A stretch of DNA of 64,000 nucleotides from Lunularia cruciata (taxonomy: Eukaryota; Streptophyta; Marchantiopsida; Lunulariales; Lunulariaceae), in the NCBI GenBank assembly GCA_948567375.1, contig OX419760.1:4216001-4280000 (forward strand), read 5' to 3'. The stretch's first letter is position 1; each line of letters opens with the position of its first letter. The notes under the pieces were generated by a model that was not told the origin of the DNA, did no database searches, and worked only from the letters and a program-made list of their open reading frames with translations. A program made the position numbers and the translations under genes. Below, one piece after another: positions 1 through 9,700 of the stretch.

Positions 1-520
1 ACGACAAATTGTTACACCAATTTCGACATGGGCAGAATTCAAGGATGCAATACTTGATCGATTTCAAACTATAAATGCCACCCAAGCCGCACGAGATAAA
101 TTGGTGGAGTTGAGGTAGATTGGCTCAGTGAGAAGCTATATCACACAATTTCAAAACATCATCATGCAAATTCCAGATATCCAAGAAGGTGAAGTTCTAG
201 ATTGATTTGTGCGAGGATTGAAGTCACAAACCAAATTGGAGGTGACCATGCGGGAGCCACAGAACGTAGAAGAAGTTATGCAATTGGCTGAGCGTTTTGA
301 TTTCTTGGTTGCGACAACTTGGTCTCAACCTCGACCTACACAAAGCCTACCAGTACCACGAGTGGAAGAACCAATACCAATGGAGATTGATGCTATCCAA
401 CAAAGACCACTTAGCACAATAGATAGAGAAAGATTATGACAAAATGGAGGTTTTTTTTATTGTTGCCAGTTGGGGCATCGCATTGCTGAATGTCCACTCA
501 AGAATGGACGACCTCGACAA
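1..520 (+). pseudogene. A-I gag region (capsid part and zinc knuckle)
   Basis: The translated region resembles the plant retrotransposon gag domain: an FQT..A..A.D.L.ELRQ stretch followed by a V..Y...F segment and a conserved FVRGL motif near 205-225. A zinc-knuckle-like stretch with the QLGHRIAEC signature lies near 457-495. In the family this protein forms the virus-like particle in the cytoplasm and the knuckle binds genomic RNA. The start lies outside the window. Fossil, broken. Confidence 0.8.
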
Positions 521-599
521 GTTACCCAAGTAGAGGTTGTGGAGCAGAATGATCCGGGAAACGAGGAATCCTAGTAGGAGATTTTGAGCCACCTATTGG

Positions 600-1015
600 G
601 AGCTTAATTAGTTCCAATGGGATTGAAAGCTTGACCTATGCAAGTCTGCTTCACTTGCAAGGTATGATATCTAATCGGGGTTGTAGAATTTTGGTTGATT
701 CTGGAAGTTCAGAGAATTGCATGTCTATGCAAGTAGCAAAGGAATTGGGTATTCCTATCAAGCCAGTGATTGGAAGTAGTTTGATGATGGCGGATGGTAG
801 AAAGGGTTTTGCATTCCGCACCTTGCATCCTGTCACCTTCAAGATTGGGAAGGAGTATTTGGAGTGTATGAGGTTTGTAGTGGCACCTCTACACTATGAT
901 ATCATTCTGGATCTACCTTGGCTTGAATGTCATAAGGTTCAATTTGATTGGACCCGACGCCAAATTCAAGTACAACACCAAGGTAAGACAAATTCTGGCA
1001 CCTCTGAGTAAGACA
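600..1015 (+). pseudogene. A-I protease region
   Basis: An aspartic protease domain is recognisable by the VDSGSSENC motif near 690-720, where DSG is the retropepsin active-site triad, followed by a hydrophobic segment ending in DIILDLPWL near 895-920, the usual C-terminal hallmark of gypsy proteases. In the family it cuts the gag-pol polyprotein. It sits between gag and RT as expected. Just downstream (about 1025-1190) the spacer contains three diverged copies of a roughly 60-bp unit encoding repeated DGKF..KA..Q.WKRD-like residues. Fossil. Confidence 0.82.
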
Positions 1016-1024
1016 CCTAAGAAT

Positions 1025-1210
1025 AGTCAGTCCCAAGATGGGAAGTTTGTCGAGAAGGTAGCCATAGAGCAAATCTGGAAGAGAGATGACTCCCAAGATG
1101 GGAAATTTGCCAGGAAGGCAACCATGCAGCAAGCTTGGAAGAGAGATGAGTCCCTAGAAAGGAATTTTGTTAATGAAGCAGCCATAGAGCAAGCTTTGGA
1201 GGAAGAGAAG
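1025..1210 (+). repeat. Short coding tandem repeat in the A-I protease-RT spacer
   Basis: Three imperfect units of about 60 bases follow each other here. Each contains a version of TCCCAAGATGGGAA followed by a stretch ending in AGCAAGCTTGGAAGAG or a variant. The repeat falls in the linker between protease and RT, a region that is length-variable in gypsy elements. It probably arose by slippage. I see no matching repeat in the B or C families. Confidence 0.65.
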
Positions 1211-1299
1211 TCTATATTTGCGGTGTGGATCAAGCCGATTGCACAAGAACAATCTGAGGAGGGCCAAGTGCTACATCAAGCAATGGTTGATCGGATAGT

Positions 1300-2640
1300 T
1301 CAGGAGTTTGCAGATGTGTTTCCGGATGATCTGCCAAAGGGATTACCCTCCAATCGAGGTATGCCCTTCAAGATTGAGTTATTGCCAGGGAGTACTCTAG
1401 TGAGTAGACCAATCTATCGGCTCTCACCAAAGGAGTTGGAGGAGTTGCAAACAACACTTACAGAGTTGTTGGAGAAGGATTTCATACAACATAGTACCTC
1501 TCCTTGGGGAGCACCGGTACTATTTGTTCCAAAGAAGGATAGAGGACTTTGTTTCTGTATTGATTACCGTGGACTCAATAAGCAAACCGTGAAGAATGCA
1601 TATCCCTTGCCTCGGATCAATGACCTGCTTGATCAACTAAGTGGAGCACGCTACTTTTCCAAGCTGGATCTTTGTAGCGGCTATTGGCAAATTCCTATTG
1701 AAGGCAAGGACGTGCAAAAGACTACTTTTCGCACAAGGTATGGACATTTTGAGTGGAGAGTTCTACCTTTTAGACTCACTAATGCTCCAGCAGTCTTCAT
1801 GGATTAGATGCATTGGGTATTGGAGGGACTATTGGATCGGTCCATGGTGGTGTTCTTAGATGATATCTTAATCTATAGTAGGACAAAGGCAGAACACATG
1901 AATCATGTGCGAGAAGTCCTAAGACAACTACGACAGTGGAAATTTTACTGCAAGAAGTCAAAGTGTGCTTTTTGGCAGAAGGAGTTTACCTTCTTGGGTC
2001 ATTAGATCTCATCTGAGGGGATCAAGATGGAAGAAGAGAAGATCAAGGCCATTACTGATTGGCCTACCCCAAAGGATGCTACAGAAGTACAAGCATTCAA
2101 TAGATTGTCCAGTTTCTACCGACGGTTCATCCACTATTATGCTCACGTGGCTGCACCATTGACTGACCTCTTGGGAAAGACTTGAGCTTCTAATGGACCA
2201 CCAAGCATGAAGAAACATTCCAGAATTTAAAGCATATGGTGTCTTCAAGACCCATTCTTCGACCATATGATCCTCAACTACCTTGTGTGGTTGATTTTGA
2301 TGCTTCTAACTTTGCAATTGGAGCTGTGTTACAACAAGAAATTCCAGATGGACTACATCCTATTAACTTTGTGTCTTGCCGACTAAATACAGCTGAAAGA
2401 AATTCCTCTGCTTGAGATCGGGAACAACTTGCAATGGTATATGCCACCAAGGTATGGAGGCATTATCTCTTGGGGAAACAAGTGATCATGCGAACTGATC
2501 ACAAGCCATTGTTGTAGACCTTACACTTGGAGCACATGAAGAGTCAGCATCATCGATGGGAAGAGCAACTCCAATTTTTTGACATCAAACTTGAGTACAA
2601 ACCAGGTCGGTTCCATGTCATCCTTGATGCTCTATCACGA
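1300..2640 (+). pseudogene. A-I reverse transcriptase and RNase H region
   Basis: The RT domain spans about 1340-2110. Recognisable blocks are the YRLSP..LEEL start, [14 protein letters not shown], the PLPRI..LLD helix, [12 protein letters not shown], and the catalytic FLDD motif near 1852-1863. RNase H follows at about 2270-2640 with a DFDASNFAIGAVLQQ block and TDHKPL. In the family these copy the RNA genome to DNA and remove the RNA strand. The blocks fit a chromovirus RT better than those of families B and C in this window. Fossil, broken. Confidence 0.9.
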
Positions 2641-3960
2641 CAACCTGATTTGAAGGCTCTTCCTCTCACCACGGCGGCAATTACAACGGTGTCCATTGAC
2701 CCTAAGGTTCATAATGAGTTTCAATCAGCTCTACAACAAGATCCCTTCTTCCAAATGGTACACGGTTGTCTAACAGCATGTGACAAGGAGTACAACACCT
2801 TCTCCTTCAAGGAAGACCTTTTATTCCATGCAGACCTGATCTATGTTCTTGCCAAAGGTGATCTTCGACTTGTGCACCTTCAAGAAGCCCATGATTTACC
2901 AATAGTTGGTCACATGGGAGTGGACAAGACCTTGGGCACCCTCCAACGCCAATGGTGGTGGCCCAACATGACACGAGATGTTCGAGACTTTGTCCAATCA
3001 TGTGAGAGTTGCCAACGGAACAAGGCCAGCAACCAGAAGCCGAGTGGACTCCTTCAACCACTGGCCATTCCATCTGCTCGTTGGGAGCATGTGAGCTTGG
3101 ATCTCATCATATCCTTACCAAAGACAAAACAAGGACACACCGCAATCGTGGTGTTTTTGGATAAGCTTAGTAAGCAAATCCACTTGGCACCAACCTGTGA
3201 TACCGTGGATGCTCCAACCTTAGCGCAAATCTACTTCGACAATGTCTTCAAGCATCATGGGATGCCATGTGTACTCATCTCCGACCGTGATCCTCAATTT
3301 ACAAGAAAGTTTTGGCAAGCACTCTTCCAGATACTCGGCACCAAGCTTGCTTTGTCCACGGCCTATCATCCTCAAACTGATGGACAAACCGAACATGCCA
3401 ATCATACATTGGAGGATATGTTGCGGGCTTTTTGTCAATGTCCACCATACCAACTGAGATGAATGTCTTGTAGTTGCAGAATTTGCCTACAACAATTCCA
3501 AACAGGCAAGCACCGGATTTTCTCCCTTCTTTCTCAATTTTGGCCAAGATCCGCTTGTTCTAGATTCTCTTCTTGCTCCCCCTCCCTCTCAGGTTCCTCA
3601 TACTTCCACATTCTTGACCACTATATCCCAATCTCTCCAACAAGCCAAGTCTCACCTCCTTGTTGCTCAGAATTGGCAAAACAATATGCGGATCACCATC
3701 GTTGTGATCTCACCTTTGAAGTTGGCGATAAAGTCATGCTATCCTCTAGTAACCTCCCTCTCCCACCTGATACCCAAGTTCGTAAACTTGCTCCTAATTG
3801 AATAGGACCTTTTGATATCACCCACACTGTCTCTCCTATTGCTTATCGACTTGCCTTGCCTTATCACATGCATATCCATCCTATCCTTCATGTTTCCAAG
3901 TTGAAACCCTTTGTTCATAACCCCTCTTCCTTTTCCTCTCAAGTCCAACCTCCTCCTTTG
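2640..3960 (+). pseudogene. A-I integrase region
   Basis: The N-terminal zinc-binding domain lies at about 2885-3040 (H..GHMGVDKT, then CESCQRNK). The catalytic core at about 3080-3450 includes WEHVSLDLI, LISDRDPQF and HPQTDGQTE, which carry the D-D-E positions. The C-terminal part at about 3690-3910 contains FEVGDKVMLS and a segment resembling the GPF.I....AYRL..P...IHPILHVSKL block of chromoviruses. Integrase inserts the DNA copy into the chromosome. Fossil, broken. Confidence 0.9.
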
Positions 3961-3969
3961 CCTGTCCCT

Positions 3970-4160
3970 ATCAATGATCATGAGGAGTACGAAGTTGATC
4001 GTATCCTTGCACGTTGTCATATTCAACGAGGCCGTCGCCAACATACGGAGTACAAGGTCCTTTGGAAAGGGTATCCCCTTCACGATGCCACATGGGAACC
4101 TCTTTCCCACCTCCAAAATGCACAGATGGCCATCAAGGAATTTGAAGCTTCACTGGCGAC
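3970..4160 (+). pseudogene. A-I chromodomain
   Basis: Downstream of integrase the region encodes a chromodomain: EYEVDRILA..., EYKVLWKGYP, ATWEPLSHLQNA. The aromatic residues of the KWKGY and TWEP blocks match the classic methyl-lysine reader fold. In chromoviruses this module sits at the integrase C-terminus and steers insertion toward heterochromatin. Its position immediately before the polypurine tract is typical. Confidence 0.92.
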
Positions 4161-4179
4161 GAGGACGTCACCAACTAGC

Positions 4180-4191
4180 GGCAGGGGAATA
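4180..4191 (+). promoter_or_regulatory. A-I polypurine tract
   Basis: The purine-rich GGCAGGGGAATA ends directly against the TGTAACA start of the 3' LTR. This is the usual primer site for plus-strand DNA synthesis. Confidence 0.8.
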
Positions 4192-4261
4192 TGTAACAAT
4201 ATGGAGTTTAGCGATAGAGTTAGTCGGGCTTATGAAGTAGAGAATAAGACAAAATAGCATA

Positions 4262-4362
4262 GAATATTCTAGAAGCATCTAAGAAGCTTCTTCGGAAGCT
4301 TCCCAACTAGTGAACTTGCGTCCTAAGCAGGTAGCTTCTAGAAGGAAGCTTCTAGAAGCTTC
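4262..4362 (+). promoter_or_regulatory. Heat-shock-element arrays in the A-I LTR
   Basis: Two perfect arrays of alternating nGAAn/nTTCn pentamers are visible. One at 4262-4274 reads GAATATTCTAGAA (three units). The other at 4345-4362 reads GAAGCTTCTAGAAGCTTC (four units). Further partial arrays follow to about 4480. Such arrays are the known binding sites of heat-shock transcription factors. They lie about 140-240 bases upstream of the TATA-like box at 4502, a normal promoter distance. The minus-strand relative keeps a four-unit array at 24367-24384. Function is inferred from the motif only. Confidence 0.6.
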
Positions 4363-4480
4363 TAACTAGCTTAGCTTGCACGCCAAGTAGGCGGCTTCTA
4401 GAAGGAAGCTTCTTGAGAAGCTTCCTAGTTAACTTGGCTTGCACTCCAAGAAAGCGGCTCAAGGAAGCTTCTTGAGAAGC
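4298..4480 (+). repeat. Three tandem ~60-bp units in the A-I LTR U3
   Basis: Units begin near 4298, 4358 and 4420, each starting GCTTC followed by a variant of CTAACTAGCTTAGCTTGCA and ending in AGAAGGAAGCTTCT or AAGGAAGCTTCTTGAGAAG. They are imperfect direct repeats of 60-62 bases. Related units occur in the A-II LTR at 24166-24538. Confidence 0.75.
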
Positions 4481-4614
4481 CTCAAGGGTCTTGTATGCTA
4501 CCTATAAATACCAAAGCCAAAGCTCATGCTAGGCATTCGAAGTTTTCCCTCATTCAAGTGTCCCAATGTGAGTTTCCATTCTCCTATTTCTCTCCTTGGT
4601 TTTGGTCTTTTACA

Positions 4615-4815
4615 GTAGACCATCTTAGTAAAATGATTTATGTATGTCCTATGACTAGGGATGTGATTGCTCCACAATTAGTTGAATTGTACTTAGTTGT
4701 AGTCTTTTCTCACCATGGGCTATCTCAAGTGCTCATCACTAATCAAGGCATTCAATTCATTAGTTTATTTTAGAGAACACTCTTTGGGATCTTCAAAAAC
4801 AAAATGGCCATGTGT
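4615..4815 (+). pseudogene. Integrase core scrap of another gypsy element
   Basis: Translation gives VDHLSKM, then a stretch ending HHGLSQVLI and a QF.SLF block, matching the catalytic core of Ty3/gypsy integrases (VDRLSKM...HG.P..I.SDRG.QF.S.F). It starts exactly at the outer edge of the A-I LTR, so it is probably part of the older element A-I inserted into. Fossil fragment; the family cannot be assigned beyond chromovirus-like. Confidence 0.7.
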
Positions 4816-5240
4816 AATCTTCTGAGGATAAGAGACCTTAAGAGAACATAGAAGAAGAAACACAAGCTTCACACTCAATCTTTTGATGCCCCAAAGGAGC
4901 ACCTTAACATTATTATAGCAAGGGAGGCTTCCCCAAAAGAAGCTCCAACCAGGGATCAGATACATGGATTGGCTACATGTCAATAAGCTCTTCCTTTAGA
5001 TTAGTTGTATGCATGGGTGACATGTCAACTTTGATCCTATCTGGTTGGTCAAACCATCTTTGACTAGAGGGAATCTTCTTATAGGAATCTCCAAACCGCA
5101 TGAGTGAGGTACCATTGGAAAGCTCTTGATGAGACAAACTTGGGAGGAAGGAAAGACCAACCTTTCTTTTTGGGAGAGGGGGAATTTACACATTTTCAAG
5201 GCTTAATTCATCTATTTAGGCCTCCAAAATTGACAAAAGT
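4816..5240. other. Unassigned stretch between retroelement fragments
   Basis: No convincing coding region, RNA gene or terminal repeat was found here. Part of it may be the inner portion of the family D LTR that ends at 5551, but I could not place an inner LTR edge. A purine-rich run GGGAGAGGGGGAAT occurs near 5170. Confidence 0.4.
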
Positions 5241-5551
5241 TTTCAAGCTATTCTTAGCTCTTACGCTATTAGTAGAAGTACTCTCTTGGTGATACCTCTA
5301 TCTAATTTACTTATTACATTATCTTTAACATCCTCCCAGGTGTTACCAATCCAATTTTCACCTCTAGATTATATGTCTAACTATTAATATTACATTTTCA
5401 AGATATTTTCGGCTCTTGCTCTATTAATAAAAGTGCTCTATCTATGACATTTCTATTTGGTCTACCTAGCCCATCATACCTAACATCCTTCTAGATGTTA
5501 CCAAGTCAATTTTCACCTCTAGATAATATTTCTAGCTATTGGTATTACACA
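5241..5551 (-). repeat. D LTR, outer part, with a 155-bp tandem duplication
   Basis: The LTR starts at 5551 on the minus strand with TGTGTAATACC. Two imperfect direct copies of about 155 bases fill this stretch (5241-5395 and 5396-5551). Each copy has the core TTACCAA..CAATTTTCACCTCTAGAT and ends in TATTACA. The inner LTR end was not located. Confidence 0.65.
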
Positions 5552-5565
5552 CCTCCCCCTTTTAA
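5552..5565 (-). promoter_or_regulatory. D polypurine tract
   Basis: On the minus strand TTAAAAGGGGGAGG sits directly before TGTGTAATACC, as expected for the plus-strand primer site at the 3' LTR boundary. Confidence 0.7.
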
Positions 5566-5609
5566 GATGCAACGTCCTTGTTGTGAAGTTATTGCTGAAA
5601 AGATTTCAC

Positions 5610-6200
5610 TAACACTAGTGCATGGGTAAAGTTGGCTGTTGGCTCCAATGTTGCCTCATATAGTGGGTACCCTTTCCAATGTTCTAGATATTCCACACGC
5701 AAGTGGTGCGTACTATGCATGCATTTTTTAAGAATGCATTCAACTTCATTTTCCTCTGTGTCATCAATGAGTGTTGGACAAGTTTGAATTTCTTATATGG
5801 AAGAAAAGTGTGGTAGTTGGGGTGCATATTTGCATAGTAAGGACACACAGAATACTAAATGTATCTTCATGTATGGTGGTAGCTCTAGGTGATAGGCCAC
5901 TGGTCCAATTCAATGAAGGATGGGAAAAGGCCCAACAAAATGATGTCTGAGCTTGCGGGGCCAACTATCATGAGGTTGGTTGTTGATAGCCAAACTTGAT
6001 CCCCAACATGGAACTCCATGTGCTAGTGATGTGTATCTACATAATGTTTTTGTCAATTTTAAGCAATCTACAACATTGTTTTGGCATTCTCTACTCCTTG
6101 TTGGATTTTGGAAACAAAAGTGTTGGCGGCATCCACCTTGGTATCCATCAGGCGGGTCATCAAGCTCAAAGGTGTGAAAGGATGCTCTCCATACTAGTGA
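5610..6200 (-). pseudogene. D integrase C-terminus and chromodomain
   Basis: The integrase end (about 6190-5830) shows FHVGDQVWLST, then HFVGPFPI, GPVAYHLELP and CVSLL.KY blocks typical of chromovirus integrases. The chromodomain (about 5765-5620) shows NEVECILKK, VEYLEHWKGYPLYEATLEP. In the family this pair joins catalytic integration to chromatin targeting. It lies next to the polypurine tract, as in A-I. Fossil, broken. Confidence 0.85.
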
Positions 6201-6214
6201 ATGCATCTACACAA

Positions 6215-6309
6215 ACCACACCATTCTTCCTCAAATGTGAGCGTCCCCACAAACACCGACAACCGGGTTTTTATACAAAGTCGGGTTTGGGGTCCAATTT
6301 TTTCTAACC
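6215..6309 (-). mobile_element. 3' internal end of family B, minus orientation
   Basis: The minus strand matches the last ~90 bases of the B internal region seen at 16535-16629 (GGTTAGAAAA.ATTGGACCCC through CTCACATTTGAGG) plus the first bases of the LTR (TGTGGT). It is inverted relative to the similar piece at 6679-6776. Confidence 0.8.
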
Positions 6310-6678
6310 TTCTCATCAATGAATGGCAAAGGGAAATAGTTCTTCTTAGTAACAACATTGAGCTTCTTGTTATCCATAAATACTCAAAGCTTGCCATTCT
6401 TTTTCTTCACAATCACAATTAGAGACACCTACTTTGAATTCTCCACCTCAAAGATAAATTTGGCCTCCTTGAGCTTATCAATCTCCTCTTTCACAACCAA
6501 AGATATTGGTAGACTAATTCAATGTTGCTTTTGGCGAACGGGTCTTGCATGTGACTCCACCTCAATCTTCTGCTCCCCAAGGTGACTTCCTTTAGATCCT
6601 TGTAACTAAAAGCAAAAACATGGATGAACTTGCAAAAAATTCCTCAAATCTTACCTTCTCCTCCTTAGTAATGTTTGG
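6310..6678 (-). mobile_element. Family C reverse transcriptase scrap, minus orientation
   Basis: The sequence matches 30262-30630, the RT region of C-II, in the same orientation. Shared landmarks include CATCAATGAATGGCAAAGGG and TGAGCTTATCAATCTCCTC. It encodes part of the RT palm and the region just before it. Only about 370 bases are present, flanked on both sides by B-end pieces in opposite orientations. Confidence 0.85.
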
Positions 6679-6776
6679 AGTTGGAGGGTTAGAAAATATT
6701 GGACCCCAAACCTGACTTTGTATAAAAACCTAGTTGTTGGTGTTTGCGGGGGCGCTCACATTTGAGGGAGGGGGTA
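6679..6776 (+). mobile_element. 3' internal end of family B upstream of B-I
   Basis: Nearly identical to 16532-16629, the end of the B-I internal region including the polypurine tract GAGGGAGGGGGTA. It sits directly before the 5' LTR of B-I, where flanking target DNA would be expected. The LTR at 6777 therefore also has the context of a 3' LTR. Confidence 0.88.
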
Positions 6777-9700
6777 TGTGGTACCCACATTTTTTGTTTT
6801 TCCATGGTTGGTAGTGTTTAAGAGACGAAGTAAGCATGGAAAAGTTGAATTGCGGACAAAGAATGGATGGAAGTAACTTCGGAGGAAAGCCAAAGAAGTT
6901 GACATCGGATCCGATGATGGAGGTACTCGGAAGAGGAGTACGCCGGGAACAGTCCGAAGATCACCGTCTTTGGGTTGGAAAACGCAGGAAAGACAAAGAC
7001 CGTTTAACAACCTCTGTACGTGGCAAGAAAGTACATTTCAAGAAACCACGGGGGCAAAAGAATCATGTCTTGACAGTGACCGGGAGTGCACGTAGAAGAG
7101 AGAAAATCACCGACAAAATTGACTGAAGAATGACTGTGATTTGGGGCAATATAAAATTGCGACTATGCAGGGGGAATTTGAACACTCTGAGTAAATTTCC
7201 AATTCCTTTGAGTAGTCATCCTGCATTAATGCGTGTCCGGAAGCCCATTGAGAGTGAGATTTTCCAAAACCCTGAGGGAGTTAGAGTGTCTCGTCTAGGA
7301 GAGGGTCTTGTTTTCCAACAGCGTAGAACAAGAGAACAAATCATGGCAAAGAAGGTGGCCAACACACTGGCGGTGAGAGGTTTTGCAATTCGAAGAGTAG
7401 ATGTAGTAGCTAGGATCAAAGTCTTGGTTAGACTTTGTATTACATTTTTAGCATGGAACTGGAATTTTATTTTCTTGAGAGTAATGGCAGAAATCGCTAC
7501 CAATAATTGTGAGGAGGGTCCCGAGGTGGAGGGGAAGAGAGGCAATCTGGCTCGATGGATTGAGTCGGATTGGAAGTTAGTATTGGGGAGAGAAGCAGGA
7601 GAGCCGACATGGATCACCTTTAATCGGAAGTGTGATGCTACAGAGGAGATGGCGGAGATCCGTAACTCATTTTTTGCTCCGAGAACTACGAATGGTTACA
7701 AGATGGAGCCCTATCGGGACCCGATCCAAAGAAGTATTGTGGGGGCGATGATGGCCATGTTCAAGTCAGAATGAACAACTTACGTGACCATGCAGCAGGT
7801 AGTCTTTTTCAATCAGATGTTTGCAGGAATTCCAGTGAATTGGGCAAGGTGCTTTCATCACCGAACGAGGCAGATGGTGGTGAATTGGAGAACGGGCTTG
7901 CCACCGCATTATTTTGCACCGTTCGTGGCTCATTTCTACTTTGGGCTGAACTTGCTGTCCGAAGACAAGCGTCATCATATGGTGTCGCACATGCACCCCA
8001 ATTTGAAATGGGAAGCAGACAATGAGGAGCACCAGTATATGCTTCATCTGCAAGCGAATGACCAGTACTTTGCAAGGACGGGACAATGGAAAATCAAAGA
8101 TGTTAACAGTCCGAAGACAAAGAAGCGAAGCAAACCCAAAGAAGCCAAGATGTCTCCCATGCAAAGAAAGACTCGGCAGTTGATGTTGAAGACCACCAAA
8201 GTCATAAGAGGGGCATCATCGGGATCGGAGTCTGAAGAGGAAATTGAGTCGCAAGAAGAGGACTCGGAAGAAGAAGAGCTCACCTTGAAAAGTGAGGACT
8301 CTGGGAGCGAAAGTGAGGGAGAGCCAGAAGTCCAACAATCGGTGGTAGTAAGTGAGGTTGGTGAGGGGATGGTCGAGAACAAGCCAAGACCCAAAGAGAA
8401 GAAGGAGTATCCCGTAGGGCCGAGTTCAAGAGGCCAAGACAAAGACAGTGACGACACAATGAAGATACAAAGATTGCAACTTTGGATGAAGAAGCCGATG
8501 ATGCAGGAGAAGACTCCAGACGAAGGTGGCGATGAAGAGGAAGAAAACTTTGGCGGGATAACATATTTGACAAAGGTGGTCACACCATTGCTCGAGCTGT
8601 TGAAAGAACATTGGAGAGGAATTGCCCAAGATCAAAGGAAAGGGATGAATGAGCTGCAGGTAGTGAAGCATCTGTTGAGTGAAGTGAAGGGGTTGCAGGA
8701 GCAACAAGTCCAAAGACATGAAGAAATTGAAGAACTTTGGAGGGAGGAAGACTCAAGGAAGAAAACGCTGGCCCTGTTACAAGAAAACTGCAAGGTTAGA
8801 GAAAAAGAACTGCAGAGGCAAGCCGGAGAATTGAAGGAGCAGGCGATGTGGCTGAGCAAGATGAAGGAAGAAGTGAGTATAGTGCGTATCAAGAATGTCC
8901 ATTTGAAGGCGATGAACATCGTGATGGAGCAGGAGTTGGACAGCCTGAAGAAAAGTGCCGCAGCAAAAGATCAAGCATGGCAGAGAGAGTTGATGTCCAG
9001 GCAAGAAGAAGAAGAGCGATTGCGAGAACTTGTCAAGAGCACGGAACAATAGAATATGCAGTATGCAGAGGAGAAGAAGATGCTCGCTGCAGAATACGAA
9101 GACAACTTGAAGATGTATCGGGAGGAGTTGAAGGTAGAACGCTCTCAAGGATATGAGTCAGAATCAGTAGGAGAAGTGGCAGGGAAATAAAGAGCAATCT
9201 TAAGCACGGAGGCTGAAGGGAGATTGGAAGAAGCTTGCCTACATGAGTTGAAATTACTTGTGCAGGAAACTCGGAAGCAAAAAGCCAAGGACGTGGACAT
9301 GAACACATTGCTGATTCGGTTGAGAGAGCGTGTAGATAGGAAAATGTTAGAGTTAGAGAATAATATTAGTCTTAGGTTGGATTTAGTCAATTCGGAGTTA
9401 GAGAAAATTTGGACTAGTGTGATAGTTGAGAAGAAATCCAATGTCGTAGAAGTAGGAGTTCAAGTGTCATCGGACTTGAGGATTGATACATTAGAGAAGA
9501 GTGGGTCGGGAAATAAGAGTGTAGATAGACTACCCGTGAGCTCAATTGTAGATAGTAGTGAAGAAGTCATAGAATTAGTGAAGAAATTAGTAGAATCAAT
9601 CATACCCGAAGAAGGAGAAATAGTAGGAAGATCATCGGGTTTGGAAGCCAATGATGAGGTAGACATCCGATCGGGATAAAAGTTGATTTTGAGATAGGAA

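Larger units (their letters stand above)
1..4614 (+). mobile_element. A-I: Ty3/gypsy chromovirus, 5' end outside window
   Basis: Fossil chromodomain-bearing Ty3/gypsy retrotransposon. Visible in order are gag, protease, reverse transcriptase, RNase H, integrase, chromodomain, polypurine tract and a 3' LTR beginning TGTAACA and ending ACA. The order protease-RT-RNase H-integrase is that of Ty3/gypsy, and the chromodomain places it among chromoviruses. The 5' LTR and the start of gag lie left of the window. Coding regions are broken, with roughly eight interruptions. The right flank is an integrase scrap of another gypsy element, so A-I probably inserted into an older copy. The left target duplication cannot be seen. 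Confidence 0.93.
4192..4614 (+). repeat. A-I 3' LTR (423 bp)
   Basis: Begins TGTAACA and ends TTTTACA, bounded by the polypurine tract on the left and by foreign integrase sequence on the right. A minus-strand relative of 373 bp at 24166-24538 confirms both edges. The left half is U3 and holds tandem units rich in GAAGCTTC and TTCTAGAA. A TATA-like CTATAAATA lies at 4502-4510. The length difference between the two copies is close to one 60-bp repeat unit. Confidence 0.88.
5241..6214 (-). mobile_element. D: fragment of a second chromovirus (integrase end, chromodomain, LTR part)
   Basis: Reading the minus strand from 6214 downward gives the integrase C-terminus, a chromodomain, a polypurine tract and the beginning of an LTR (TGTGTAATACC). 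Sequence and LTR differ from family A, so it is a separate family. Only the 3' third is present. Fossil, with several interruptions in the coding part. The right edge abuts a mosaic of B and C pieces at 6215. Confidence 0.8.

Noticed and set aside
4298-4480. CRISPR-like array
   Set aside because: The units are adjacent, imperfect and lie in an LTR U3; there are no unique spacers and the context is a plant retroelement.
4812-4822. Possible inner edge of the D LTR at a TGTGTAAT string
   Set aside because: No second D LTR exists in the window for comparison and the string alone is too weak.
8044-9148. Several long minus-strand open frames opposite the LTR-borne ORF of B-I (and their equivalents in other B LTRs)
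   Set aside because: They mirror the Glu/Lys/Ser-rich sense frame and give Ser/Phe/Leu-rich low-complexity translations. They are shadows of base composition.
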